From Harryflintia acetispora (GTDB taxonomy: Bacteria; Bacillota; Clostridia; Oscillospirales; Ruminococcaceae), in assembly GCA_004340125.1 (NCBI GenBank), contig SLUK01000012.1, positions 42,377-106,376 on the forward strand: a stretch of 64,000 nucleotides of DNA, written 5' to 3'. A program made the translations under genes and the position numbers. The notes beneath the pieces are model-generated. The model searched no databases and was not told the origin of the DNA. It saw only the letters and a list, made by a program, of their open reading frames with translations. Each line of letters begins with the position of its first letter. The stretch's first letter is position 1. Below are positions 35,678 through 43,827 of this stretch, in pieces.

Positions 35678-36274
35678 ATGTGCACAAGATACCAGTTTAG
35701 CGCCGAGGGCTGCCGGGCCCTGCAGCGGATATTGGAGCTGGCGCGGCCTTTGCCCGGGCAGAGCGAAATAAAAACGGGGGACATCCGCCCCGGCGACCTG
35801 GCCCCGGTCCTGGTGGGGGAGGGCGCAAAGATTGCGGCGCGCCTTATGCGCTGGGGCTATTCGAACCCGCGCGGGAAGGGGCTGATTGTCAACGCGCGCG
35901 CCGAGAGCGCCGGCGAGCGGCCGATGTTCCGCCAAAGCCTCGCGGTGCGCCGGTGCGCGCTGGCGGCCTCCTCCTTTTACGAATGGGACGCTGAGAAGAG
36001 AAAATACCGTTTCTCCCTGCCGGGCGAGCCGCTTTACATGGCCGGGCTCTATGAGCCGGGGGAGGGGGAGGAGCGCTTCGTCGTCCTCACCACCGGGGCG
36101 AACGCCTCGCTTTTGGGCATCCACGAGCGCATGCCGCTGCTGTTAACGCGGGAGTCGCTGCGCCCCTGGCTGCTCGATGGGAGCGCCGTCAAGGGAATCC
36201 TGGCAAGCGCTCCGCCGCTTTTGCGCCAAGAGTCGGACGCGCCCGAGCAGCAGACGCTGTATTGCGCCGAATGA
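35678..36274 (+). CDS. SOS response-associated peptidase (SRAP/YedK/HMCES family)
   Basis: A 198-residue SRAP protein. Cys2, exposed after Met removal, is the residue that crosslinks abasic sites in single-stranded DNA. Also present are VNARAESAGERPMF, AASSFYEWD (active-site Glu) and GIHERMPLLL (His), the conserved motif set. ATG 35678 follows GGAGGGGAG; choosing it places the cysteine at position 2, which confirms the start. It protects abasic sites during replication. Single gene with a likely -10 TATACT at 35653. Confidence 0.93.
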   Translation: MCTRYQFSAEGCRALQRILELARPLPGQSEIKTGDIRPGDLAPVLVGEGAKIAARLMRWGYSNPRGKGLIVNARAESAGERPMFRQSLAVRRCALAASSFYEWDAEKRKYRFSLPGEPLYMAGLYEPGEGEERFVVLTTGANASLLGIHERMPLLLTRESLRPWLLDGSAVKGILASAPPLLRQESDAPEQQTLYCAE

Positions 36275-36448
36275 GCGGGTTTGCTATAATAAAAAGCAGT
36301 ATGGTTATTCTTTGAATTTTTATGGCCGACCTATGGTCGCGACCATTTTTTATTGCTTCGCCCGGGGCCCGAGAAATTTTAGCCCGGGACTTTTCCCGGC
36401 GCTTTTGGCCCACACTAAGGAAGAATATTGATTGGGGGAGATTTTTGC

Positions 36449-37870
36449 TTGGAACGTTCGCTTCGGCAGAACAAGTATTACAAGCTGATATCCAATACCC
36501 TGCTCTTCGGGATCGGGACCTTCGGCTCCAAGCTGCTGGTCTTCCTGCTCATGCCGCTCTATACCAGCGTCCTCAGCGAAGGGGAGTACGGCACGGTGGA
36601 CCTGATGGTGCAGATGAGCAACCTCTGCCTGCCGCTGGTCTCGGTGGGGGTGCTCAACGCGATCATCCGCTTCGGGCTGGACAAAGAGGTGGACAAGCGG
36701 GACGTCTTCACCACGGGGCTGACGGTGATCGCCTGCGGCTTTCTCGCCTTTTTGCTGCTCGAACCGCTGCTGCGGCAGATCCGCTACATTTCGGACTACA
36801 CCTTTTTGATCTACCTCTATGTGCTCTGCTCGCTGCTGCGCTCGCTCTGCTCGCAGTTTGTGCGCGCCCAGCAGCGAGTCAAGCTCTATACCTTCGACGG
36901 GGTGCTCTCCACCGCGATGGTGCTCGGCTTCAACCTGTTCTTTTTGCTGGGGCTAAAGCTCGGGATCGTCGGGTACATGCTGGCGACCATCCTCTCCGAC
37001 CTGTGCTCCGCCCTCTTTTTGTTTGTGGTGGCCGGGCTCTGGCGGTATATCCGCTACCGCCCCGGGATGGGCGCCGTCTCCAAGGCCATGCTGCGCTACG
37101 CGGTGCCGCTGATCCCCACCACCGTTTTCTGGTGGATCACCAACGTCTCCGACCGCTTCATCGTCTCCTACATGCTGGGGGTCAGGCTGGACGGGCTCTA
37201 TGCCGTTTCCTACAAGGTGCCCACCGTGGTGGTGCTGGTCTCCAACATCTTTATCGACGCCTGGCAGATGTCCGCCGTGGTGGACGGGCAGGACCGGGAC
37301 CGCTCGCGCTTCTTTTCCAACGTATTCGGCGCGTTCCAGTCGCTGGTCTTTTTGTGCTCGTCCGGGCTGATCCTCTGCTCCAAGCTGATCATCCGGCTGC
37401 TGGTGTCGGACATGGCCTTCTATCCCGCCTGGGAGTATGTACCGATCTTGGTGGTCGCCACCGCCTTTTCCTGCATGGTCACCTTCCTGGGCAGTGTCTA
37501 TATGGTGCAGAAGAACAGCGTGATGGCGCTGGCCACCACCGCGGTGGGCGCCGGGATCAACATCGTTTTAAACCTTGCGCTCATCCCGGAGATGGGGGTC
37601 AACGGCGCGGCGCTGGCCACCTTTGTGAGCTATTTCGTGGTGTTTTTGCTGCGCGCGGTCAGTGCGAGCAGGGCGGTGCAGATGCACTGGAATATTCCGA
37701 AGATCGCCCTCAACCTATTGATCGTGGGGGCGCAGAGCGCGATTATGATCTATGAGCTGCCCTATTGGGTGCTCTGGGAGCTGGGGCTGACCGGGCTGAT
37801 GGCGGTTATCAACCTCGGGCCGGTCTGGCACAGCCTGCGCGGCGTGCTCGCGAAGAGGCGGGGGAAATAA
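36449..37870 (+). CDS. Polysaccharide flippase (Wzx/MATE-superfamily)
   Basis: A 473-residue polytopic protein with 12-14 hydrophobic segments. The start reads YYKLISNTLLFGIGTFGSKL, then FLLMPLYTSVLSEGEYGTVD, the classic RfbX/Wzx pattern of lipid-linked oligosaccharide flippases. TTG 36449 has GGGGGAG 8 bases upstream; TTG 36428 is less well placed. It stands apart from the exopolysaccharide operon by 3 kb, and may translocate wall glycan repeats. Confidence 0.88.
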   Translation: MERSLRQNKYYKLISNTLLFGIGTFGSKLLVFLLMPLYTSVLSEGEYGTVDLMVQMSNLCLPLVSVGVLNAIIRFGLDKEVDKRDVFTTGLTVIACGFLAFLLLEPLLRQIRYISDYTFLIYLYVLCSLLRSLCSQFVRAQQRVKLYTFDGVLSTAMVLGFNLFFLLGLKLGIVGYMLATILSDLCSALFLFVVAGLWRYIRYRPGMGAVSKAMLRYAVPLIPTTVFWWITNVSDRFIVSYMLGVRLDGLYAVSYKVPTVVVLVSNIFIDAWQMSAVVDGQDRDRSRFFSNVFGAFQSLVFLCSSGLILCSKLIIRLLVSDMAFYPAWEYVPILVVATAFSCMVTFLGSVYMVQKNSVMALATTAVGAGINIVLNLALIPEMGVNGAALATFVSYFVVFLLRAVSASRAVQMHWNIPKIALNLLIVGAQSAIMIYELPYWVLWELGLTGLMAVINLGPVWHSLRGVLAKRRGK

Positions 37871-37892
37871 GCGGAGAAGGAGGGCGATCGAC

Positions 37893-38114
37893 ATGAAGTG
37901 CCCCTTTTGTGATCGGGAAATGGAGAAGGGATATATCACCAGCGACGGGAACGCCATCGCCTGGAGAAAAGAGCGGCATGAATCGGCGCTCGTTGGGAAG
38001 GGCGGCGGGGTCCAGCTGTCCTGGAATATTTTGGGCGGCGCTGCCGCCGTGAAAAACGCCTATCACTGCAAGGGCTGCGAAAAGATCGTAATCGACTATT
38101 CGGACATCCAATAA
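37893..38114 (+). CDS. Small zinc-ribbon protein, DUF6487 (PF20097)-like
   Basis: A 73-residue protein with two CxxC pairs, CPFC at residues 3-6 and CKGC near 58-61, predicted to bind one zinc. The middle contains AIAWRKERHE. It matches the DUF6487 pattern of short Firmicute proteins of unknown role. AAGGAGGGCG precedes the ATG; it starts 22 bases after the flippase gene. Confidence 0.75.
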   Translation: MKCPFCDREMEKGYITSDGNAIAWRKERHESALVGKGGGVQLSWNILGGAAAVKNAYHCKGCEKIVIDYSDIQ

Positions 38115-38126
38115 CGTTGATCCAGC

Positions 38127-38166
38127 GGGAGCGGAAGAATTTTCTTCCGCTCCCAGTTTTGTTTTT
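38127..38166 (+). terminator. Intrinsic terminator after the zinc-ribbon gene
   Basis: GGGAGCGGAAGAA pairs with its complement (38142-38154) around TT, followed by a T-rich tract. The gap 38167-38432 shows no gene; a possible promoter is TTGTCA (38274) with TATCCT. Confidence 0.8.
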
Positions 38167-38432
38167 ATGAGGAAAAGGGTGGCAGGCCCCTTGGCGGCGG
38201 ACGGGTTATCTGCCCCACTCTGGAAGCTGCGGGCCCTGCTTTCTGGAAGGATAATTGACAGGAAAAAGCCGATTGTCAAGCCCTTCGCGCCGTGTTATCC
38301 TCAAAGAGGAAACAACCATCCCGCGCGTTCGCGGGAAAAACCCGGGACAGCAATATCGGTGGGCAGTCATAACTGCCTATCCTTGCGCTTATACTAGGTA
38401 ACGGAAAACGACGCTTGGCAAAGGAGTGGCCT

Positions 38433-39308
38433 ATGAAACAGAAGATCAGAAGATTGTCGGCCCTGGCGTCAGCCCTGTTGCTGACGCTTTCGCTGGCAGC
38501 CTGTACGGGAAAGAAAAACGAGGAGCCCGACGAGGGGAGCCAGGACGTTGCCGGCTGGGTCAATCCCATCCGTGACCCGCGCCCGGGAAGCGACTACCAG
38601 CCGCAGGTTCCGAGCGTCGGGGAAGCCCTTGAGCAGGCGCATGCCCAGAATTCGGACGTGGTGGCCTGGCTGCAGGTGCCGGGCACCGAGCTGAGCGAGG
38701 CGGTGGTCCAGACGACCGACAACAAATTCTATTACCGCCGGGACGTGACCAAGAACTATTCCTTCAGCGGCAGCCTCTGGATGGACTATGAGAGCACCGT
38801 CGGGGACGGCAGCACGTCTGCCCTCTCCCAGAACGTGATCATCTACGGCCACAACCTTGGCAATCCTCAGGGGGTCAAGGACGACCCGAACGGGGTGAAG
38901 TTTGCCCAGCTCTTCAAGTTCGACGACCTGGAGTTTGCGAAAAACCACCCCTATATCTACCTGACCACCGGGGAGGAGACGCACATCTATGAAATCTTCA
39001 CCGTCTTCTATTCGGAGGATGTTCTCAGCCCCGTGCCCTATCACTACGCCAGCTTCACCCCGCAGAAGTACGAGAAGCTGATCGCCGACGTGCGGGAGCG
39101 CTCGCAATTTGACTACAACGTCAACGTCGGGCCGCAGGACAAGATCATCTCGCTGTCCACCTGCAGCTATAAATACGGGACCTACTCGCAGAACCCGCAC
39201 CAGCGCTTTGTGGTGATGGGCAAGCTGGTGACAAAGGGCGAGGACTTCTACGAAACGGCGGACGTCCACCAGAACCCCGACCCGAAGGAGCCCGATTTCA
39301 GCAAATAA
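38433..39308 (+). CDS. Class B-like sortase predicted to be lipid-anchored
   Basis: A 291-residue sortase. The catalytic histidine is in IIYGHNLGN, the cysteine in ISLSTCSYKYG, and the arginine in HQRFVVMGKLV, in the usual order. Unlike most sortases, which use a plain membrane helix, the N-terminus ends in a lipobox (LSLAAC, Cys24). Class B enzymes crosslink surface proteins or pili to the wall. No sorting-signal substrate is apparent nearby. ATG 38433 follows AAAGGAG; the upstream ATG at 38415 overlaps it. Confidence 0.85.
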   Translation: MKQKIRRLSALASALLLTLSLAACTGKKNEEPDEGSQDVAGWVNPIRDPRPGSDYQPQVPSVGEALEQAHAQNSDVVAWLQVPGTELSEAVVQTTDNKFYYRRDVTKNYSFSGSLWMDYESTVGDGSTSALSQNVIIYGHNLGNPQGVKDDPNGVKFAQLFKFDDLEFAKNHPYIYLTTGEETHIYEIFTVFYSEDVLSPVPYHYASFTPQKYEKLIADVRERSQFDYNVNVGPQDKIISLSTCSYKYGTYSQNPHQRFVVMGKLVTKGEDFYETADVHQNPDPKEPDFSK

Positions 39309-39310
39309 GC

Positions 39311-39339
39311 AAAAGCCCCGGAAAATCCGGGGCTTTTTT
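39311..39339 (+). terminator. Intrinsic terminator after the sortase gene
   Basis: AAAAGCCCCGGA-AAA-TCCGGGGCTTTT followed by T. Confidence 0.9.
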
Positions 39340-39424
39340 GTCTTTGCGAAAGACGGTGGAAATTGCGGATGGATTCGTGTACAATGTACCTTGTAACAGG
39401 GAAAGTATAAAGGAGTGGATAACG

Positions 39425-40105
39425 TTGGGCGATTACGGCGTTTTTGATATCATCGGCCCGGTGATGGTGGGGCCGTCGAGCTCGCATACGGCGGGCGCGG
39501 CGCGCCTGGGCGAGATGGCGCGCTCCCTCTGCGGCGGGAAGATCAGCGAGGTGACCTTCGAGCTGCACGGCTCGTTCGCGCAGACCTACCAGGGCCACGG
39601 CACCGACAAGGCGCTGCTGGCGGGGATCATCGGCCTTCGCCCCGCGGACGAGCGGCTGCCGCGCTCCTTTGAGCTGGCGGACCAGCTGGGGCTGCGGTAC
39701 CGTTTCGTCCCCGCCGACCTCGGCAGCGTTCACCCGAACACGGTGCGCTTTTTGATCGTCACCGAGGCCGGCGAGCACTACTCGATCACCGGCTCGTCGG
39801 TGGGCGGGGGAAACGTGGTGATTACCGATATCAACGGCATTCCCGTCAGCTTTACCGGCGAGAGCCCGATCATCGTCACCCGCCATAAGGACACGCCGGG
39901 GGTGATCTCGAACATCACGGCGCTGCTCTACAACGAGCGGGTGAACATCGGCAACATGCGGGTCAACCGGCACAAGACGAGCGGTACGGCGGACATGTAC
40001 CTGGAGCTCGACAAGGAGATTGATCCGTCGGTGCTCGAAAAGATCCGCGCCCTGCCGGATATGGAAAACGTGCTGGAGCTGCGCTGCCAGCCGGATGAAT
40101 TTTAA
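39425..40105 (+). CDS. sdaAB: L-serine dehydratase, iron-sulfur type, beta subunit
   Basis: A 226-residue subunit of the [4Fe-4S] L-serine deaminase (serine to pyruvate and ammonia). The family start VFDIIGPVMVGPSSSHTAGA is present, and the C-terminal part from about residue 150 is an ACT domain (SPIIVTRHKDTPGVISNI). TTG 39425 is chosen because AAAGGAG lies just before and the longer frame reaches into the terminator. It forms an operon with the alpha subunit 17 bases downstream. Confidence 0.94.
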   Translation: MGDYGVFDIIGPVMVGPSSSHTAGAARLGEMARSLCGGKISEVTFELHGSFAQTYQGHGTDKALLAGIIGLRPADERLPRSFELADQLGLRYRFVPADLGSVHPNTVRFLIVTEAGEHYSITGSSVGGGNVVITDINGIPVSFTGESPIIVTRHKDTPGVISNITALLYNERVNIGNMRVNRHKTSGTADMYLELDKEIDPSVLEKIRALPDMENVLELRCQPDEF

Positions 40106-40122
40106 ATCGAAGGAGAATGGAT

Positions 40123-40995
40123 ATGATCGAGGCTTCGGCCAAAGGCGTTCTTGCCGCCTGCGATGAAAGGGATATCTCAATCGGGGAATGTACCCTGCGC
40201 GAGGAGTGTGAGCGCAGCGGAAAATCCCGGGAACGACTACTCGCCAGGATGGAGGAGATGCTCTTTGCCATGCGCGCCTCGGTGCGCCCGGGGCTGAGCG
40301 AACCGCTGCGCTCGACCAGCGGCCTCACCGGCGGGGACGCCTTTCGTTACCACCGGTATTGCCAGGACGGCGAGCCGCTGTGCGGCCCGGTGATCGCCAG
40401 CGCGGCGGCGATGGCGCTCTCGGTTTCGGAGTATAACGCCGCGATGGGCCGGATCGTCGCCTGCCCGACGGCGGGCTCCTGCGGGATCGTGCCGGCGGCG
40501 CTGCTCTCGGTGGGGGAGCAGCGGGGAAAGAGCGACGGGGAGCTGGTCATGGCCCTTTTCACCGCTTCCGGGGTGGGCGAGCTGATCGCCCAGAACGCGA
40601 CCATCGCGGGGGCGCAGGGCGGCTGCCAGGCCGAGTGCGGCTCGGCCTCGGCGATGGCGGCGGCGGCCCTGGTCGAGCTGATGGGCGGTAGCCCGCGGCA
40701 GGCCTTCCATGCGGCGGCGATGTCGATCAAGACGGTGCTCGGCCTGGTCTGCGACCCGGTGGGGGGCTTGGTGGAAATCCCCTGCATCAAGCGCAACGCC
40801 TCCGGAGTGGCCAATGCCATCCTCTGCGCCGACCTGGCGCTGGGCGGGGTGGAGAGCTATATCCCCTTTGATGACACAGTGTCCGCGATGGACAAGGTCG
40901 GGCGGGCGATGCCCGCCGCGCTGCGGGAGACGGCGCTCGGGGGCCTGGCGGCCACCGAGGCCGGGCAGAGGCTGGCGCAAAAAATTAAAAAGTAG
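40123..40995 (+). CDS. sdaAA: L-serine dehydratase, iron-sulfur type, alpha subunit
   Basis: A 290-residue catalytic subunit. Fe-S cluster cysteines are visible in IVACPTAGSCGIVPAALL and CQAECGSASAM, with a further one in VCDPVGGLVEIPC. ATG 40123 follows GGAG at normal spacing, while the ATG at 40117 is too close. It pairs with the beta subunit. The enzyme is oxygen-sensitive, fitting an anaerobe. Confidence 0.94.
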   Translation: MIEASAKGVLAACDERDISIGECTLREECERSGKSRERLLARMEEMLFAMRASVRPGLSEPLRSTSGLTGGDAFRYHRYCQDGEPLCGPVIASAAAMALSVSEYNAAMGRIVACPTAGSCGIVPAALLSVGEQRGKSDGELVMALFTASGVGELIAQNATIAGAQGGCQAECGSASAMAAAALVELMGGSPRQAFHAAAMSIKTVLGLVCDPVGGLVEIPCIKRNASGVANAILCADLALGGVESYIPFDDTVSAMDKVGRAMPAALRETALGGLAATEAGQRLAQKIKK

Positions 40996-41057
40996 TTTTG
41001 GGGCGGTGGACTGGTTCGCCGGCGGCTGCGCAGGCAGCAGCCAATTCCTCAGAGGAG

Positions 41058-41237
41058 AAGATGGCGGCCCTGCCGCCATGGGGAAACCCCTTGATAGGGT
41101 TTCCCCACGCAAAAACCTCCCACAGGGAGCTTTTTGCTCCCCTTCCTGATCCGGAGGAGGATTTGTGGACGCGTGTGACAGCGACCCGGAAAGGTCGCGG
41201 GCTCTGCCCGCACCCGCCAAAGGACTTAGTCCTTTGG
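41058..41237. repeat. Dispersed intergenic hairpin repeat, copy A
   Basis: A string of consecutive palindromes: ATGGCGGC...GCCGCCAT (41061-41079), GGGGAAACCC...GGGTTTCCCC (41080-41106), GGGAGC...GCTCCC (41125-41141), a GCGGG/CCCGC stem near 41198-41213 and CCAAAGGACT...AGTCCTTTGG (41217-41237). The same blocks recur at 41393-41520 and 42358-42541. Confidence 0.8.
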
Positions 41238-41298
41238 AAACCAGAAATTAACCCGAAAGGGGGTCCAACGCCTTAAAAGGCGTCTGAGGAAATGGCAG

Positions 41299-41733
41299 AG
41301 CTTTTCGAATGAAAAGCTTTTTCCCAGCCCGTGAGGCGCAATGCTCGCGAAGCGAGCCTGCATTTTTGGTCGGGTGCCAAAAATGTGTGCGCCCCTGCTC
41401 CCCTTCCTGATCCGGAGGAGGATTTGTGGACGCGAGTGCCTGCGACCCGGAAGAGGCCGCGGGCTCTGCCCGCACCCGCCAGAAGGACATGGCGCCATCG
41501 GCGCCTTAGGCCCTTTGGAAACCGAATACTTGAAAAAAATCAAATCAAAAGAAGGCCAAGCGTGCGCCTGGCCTTCCCGTTTCACAACCCGGTCCGTCCT
41601 GTAAGTTTTATCCCCTGACCTGAACTTGGTCAGGGGCCTCCCTGGGGTGGCGGGGCGTAGGAATCCCGCCACCCCAGCCCCTTGCGGGGCGCATAAAGAA
41701 AGCGCATGGAGGGGAAAACCCCATCCATGCGCT
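41299..41733. repeat. Hairpin-dense non-coding stretch, including repeat copy B
   Basis: Successive stems: 41299-41318 (AGCTTTTC arms), 41343-41357 (GCTCGC), 41361-41385 (CATTTTTGG), repeat copy B 41393-41520 (partial, starting TGCTCCCCTTCC), 41551-41576 (GAAGGCCA), 41612-41636 (CCCCTGACC), 41642-41677 (CTGGGGTGGCGGG), 41701-41733 (AGCGCATGGA). No plausible protein gene is seen. Confidence 0.75.
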
Positions 41734-41767
41734 CTGGTCGCAAGGAAACCGGTATAAAACAACGTCC

Positions 41768-41935
41768 TTTTCAAGGGGAAAAGAATGTGTTATAATGGCA
41801 TCGGCCAGGGTGCCGGGATACCGGTTGTATGGGGTGGTGCCTCACCTCATGCAGGGCGTAATGTGCTGGTAACACATTGCGCCTGCCATGGCTATTCTTT
41901 TTAAGGGGAAACCCCTGTAAGATGATTGTAGCACG
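41768..41935 (+). ncRNA. Candidate structured RNA with its own promoter
   Basis: An extended -10 promoter (TTTTCA at 41768, 17 nt, TGT-TATAAT at 41788-41796) precedes about 135 nt that fold well. Stems are CCGG-GATA-CCGG, AUGGGGUG with CACCUCAU, and a long stem GGCGUAAUGUG with CACAUUGCGCC capped by CUGGUAA. The 5' segment GGCCAGGGUGC can partly pair with GCACGCCUGUC near 41932-41942. It matches no RNA family I recognise (not SRP, tmRNA or RNase P). Ends are approximate. Confidence 0.35.
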
Positions 41936-42076
41936 CCTGTCAGGAAAAAGCAAGAAAAAAGGCGAAATTTGGGAGATAATCCTTTTCGGAGAGGTTTCTG
42001 CGCGGAACCTCCTTCGCGGGAAAAGGCCCCCGAAGGGGGTGCAATCGTTGTTGTCATCAGCTGCCTGCGCGGGCAA

Positions 42077-42113
42077 AAAGCCCCGCTCCGGAAAACCGGA
42101 GCGGGGCTTCGCA
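42077..42113 (+). terminator. Terminator-like hairpin in the non-coding region
   Basis: AAAGCCCCGCTCCGG-AAAA-CCGGAGCGGGGCTT, with ATTTT shortly after. It could end the candidate RNA transcript. The flanking sequence 41936-42357 holds no gene. Confidence 0.65.
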
Positions 42114-42357
42114 TTTTGCGGCGGGCGAAAACGTGTATAGTCCGCGCGTGGTCGCGCGAGGGGTGGTCAAGGAGGGGCGTCCCCTCCCTTGTTTGCTTTC
42201 TTTTCCCCTTTCTTTTCAAACAAAAGAAAGGGGTCGGGGTGCGGGGCGGATAGCCCCGTAAACGCCACTCCCGGCGCGCAGCCGGGCAAGCCTGCGGCCC
42301 CCGGCCGCCCAGAAACTTCCGCCTGCGGGTGCGCGAGCACCTGCCATTGCCCCGCGA

Positions 42358-42541
42358 GTAGATGGCGGCCCTGCCGCCATGGGGAAACCCCTTGATAGGG
42401 TTTCCCCACGCAAAAACCTCCCACTGGGAGCTTTTTGCTCCCCTTCCTGATCTTATTTAGGCTTCTGTCAAGGCGAATTCCAGTAACCCGGCAAAGGCCG
42501 CGGGCTCTGCCCGCACCCGCCCAAGGGGCGTCGCCCCTTGA
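42358..42541. repeat. Dispersed intergenic hairpin repeat, copy C
   Basis: It matches copy A through the first four palindromes, but the region after CTTCCTGATC diverges and the last stem is CAAGGGGCG-TCGCCCCTTG (42522-42540). It lies directly after dnaJ and may act as that operon's terminator. Confidence 0.75.
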
Positions 42542-42547
42542 GAATCC

Positions 42548-43705
42548 CTATTTCTCCATCATATCCTTGAGCTTGTCGAAGAAGCCCTTGCGCTTTTCAT
42601 AGTTGCGGTCGTTCATCGTCTTGTCGAACTCCTTGAGCGCATCCTTTTGCTTGGTGGTCAGGTTTTTGGGCACCTCGATGTTTGCGCGCACGTACTGGTC
42701 GCCCCGTCCGCGCCCGCCGACGTACTGGACCCCCTTGTTGCGCAGCCGGAAGACCGTGCCGGACTGGGTGCCGGAGGGTACCGTATAGGTGACCTTCCCG
42801 TCGACGGTGGGCACGATGATTTCGTCGCCCAGCGCCGCCTGCGCGAAGGTGAGAGGCACGTCGCACCAGATGTCGAAGCCCTTGCGCTCGAACAGCGGGT
42901 CGGGGCGCACCGACACGGTGATATTCACATCCCCCGCGGGCCCGCCGTTGAGGCCGCTGTCGCCCTGGGAGCGCAGCACGAAGGTCTGCCCGTCGTCGAT
43001 CCCTGCCGGGACGCTGACCTCCAGCTTCTTGGACTTGCGCACCCGGCCCATCCCCTTACAGTCGGGGCAGGGCTGGGTGATGATCTTCCCCTTGCCCGAG
43101 CACTTGGAGCAGGGCTTGACGGTCTGGATCATCCCGAGCGGGGTGCGCTGGGAAACGCGCACCTGCCCGCTGCCGCCGCACTCGGGGCAGGTTTCGGGCG
43201 CGCTGCCCGCCTTGGCGCCGCTCCCGTGGCAGGAGGCGCACTCCTCGAGCCGGGGCACGGTGATGTCCTTTTTGCAGCCCTTGACCGCCTCCATGAAGGA
43301 GAGCGCAATGCTGATATTGACGTTGTTCCCCCGGATCGGTGCGTTCGGATCGCGGGTACGGGTGGAGCCGCCGAAGCCGAAGCCCCCGCCGAAGAAGCTG
43401 TCGAAGATGTCCCCGATGTCGCCGAAGTCGAAGCCGCCCGCGCCATAGGCCGGGCCGGCCCCGCCGCCGTAGCTCGGGTCCACCCCCGCGTGGCCGAACT
43501 GGTCGTACCGCGCGCGCTTCTCCTTGTCCGAGAGAATTTCATACGCCTCGTTGACCTCTTTGAACTTTGCCTCGGCTTCCTTGTCGCCGGGATTGAGGTC
43601 CGGATGGTATTGCTTGGCGTATTTGCGGTAGGCCTTTTTGAGCTCGTCGTCCGAGCAGCCCTTGGATACGCCCAGAACCTCATAATAATCGCGTTTCTCA
43701 GGCAA
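42548..43705 (-). CDS. dnaJ: Chaperone protein DnaJ
   Basis: A 385-residue Hsp40. J domain (residues about 4-70) with HPD in KQYHPDLNPG; Gly/Phe-rich linker (about 75-115); four CxxCxGxG zinc repeats (CASCHGSG, CPECGGSG, CSKCSGKG, CPDCKGMG); C-terminal substrate domains. TTG 43705 (protein start PEKRDYYEVLG) has AGAGGG 8 bases upstream, better than the ATG or GTG a few codons earlier. It stimulates DnaK ATPase and is last in the hrcA operon. Confidence 0.95.
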   Translation of the reverse strand: MPEKRDYYEVLGVSKGCSDDELKKAYRKYAKQYHPDLNPGDKEAEAKFKEVNEAYEILSDKEKRARYDQFGHAGVDPSYGGGAGPAYGAGGFDFGDIGDIFDSFFGGGFGFGGSTRTRDPNAPIRGNNVNISIALSFMEAVKGCKKDITVPRLEECASCHGSGAKAGSAPETCPECGGSGQVRVSQRTPLGMIQTVKPCSKCSGKGKIITQPCPDCKGMGRVRKSKKLEVSVPAGIDDGQTFVLRSQGDSGLNGGPAGDVNITVSVRPDPLFERKGFDIWCDVPLTFAQAALGDEIIVPTVDGKVTYTVPSGTQSGTVFRLRNKGVQYVGGRGRGDQYVRANIEVPKNLTTKQKDALKEFDKTMNDRNYEKRKGFFDKLKDMMEK

Positions 43706-43827
43706 AATCATCACCCTCTCGTTGCCGTCGCCATTCTATTTTATATGAAACATTCTCAATGGTTATCCGCCAAAAAGGGGTAAGGTAACCGGCCCTACCC
43801 CTTTTGTGCCAACCTATTATAGATGAA

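Noticed and set aside
41331..41618. Short ORFs in the hairpin region
   Set aside because: They overlap stems in several frames, lack ribosome-binding sites and differ between repeat copies.
41768..41942. SRP RNA or 6S RNA
   Set aside because: The conserved GGAAGGAAGCAGC-type SRP core is absent, and there is no long rod with a central bubble as in 6S RNA.
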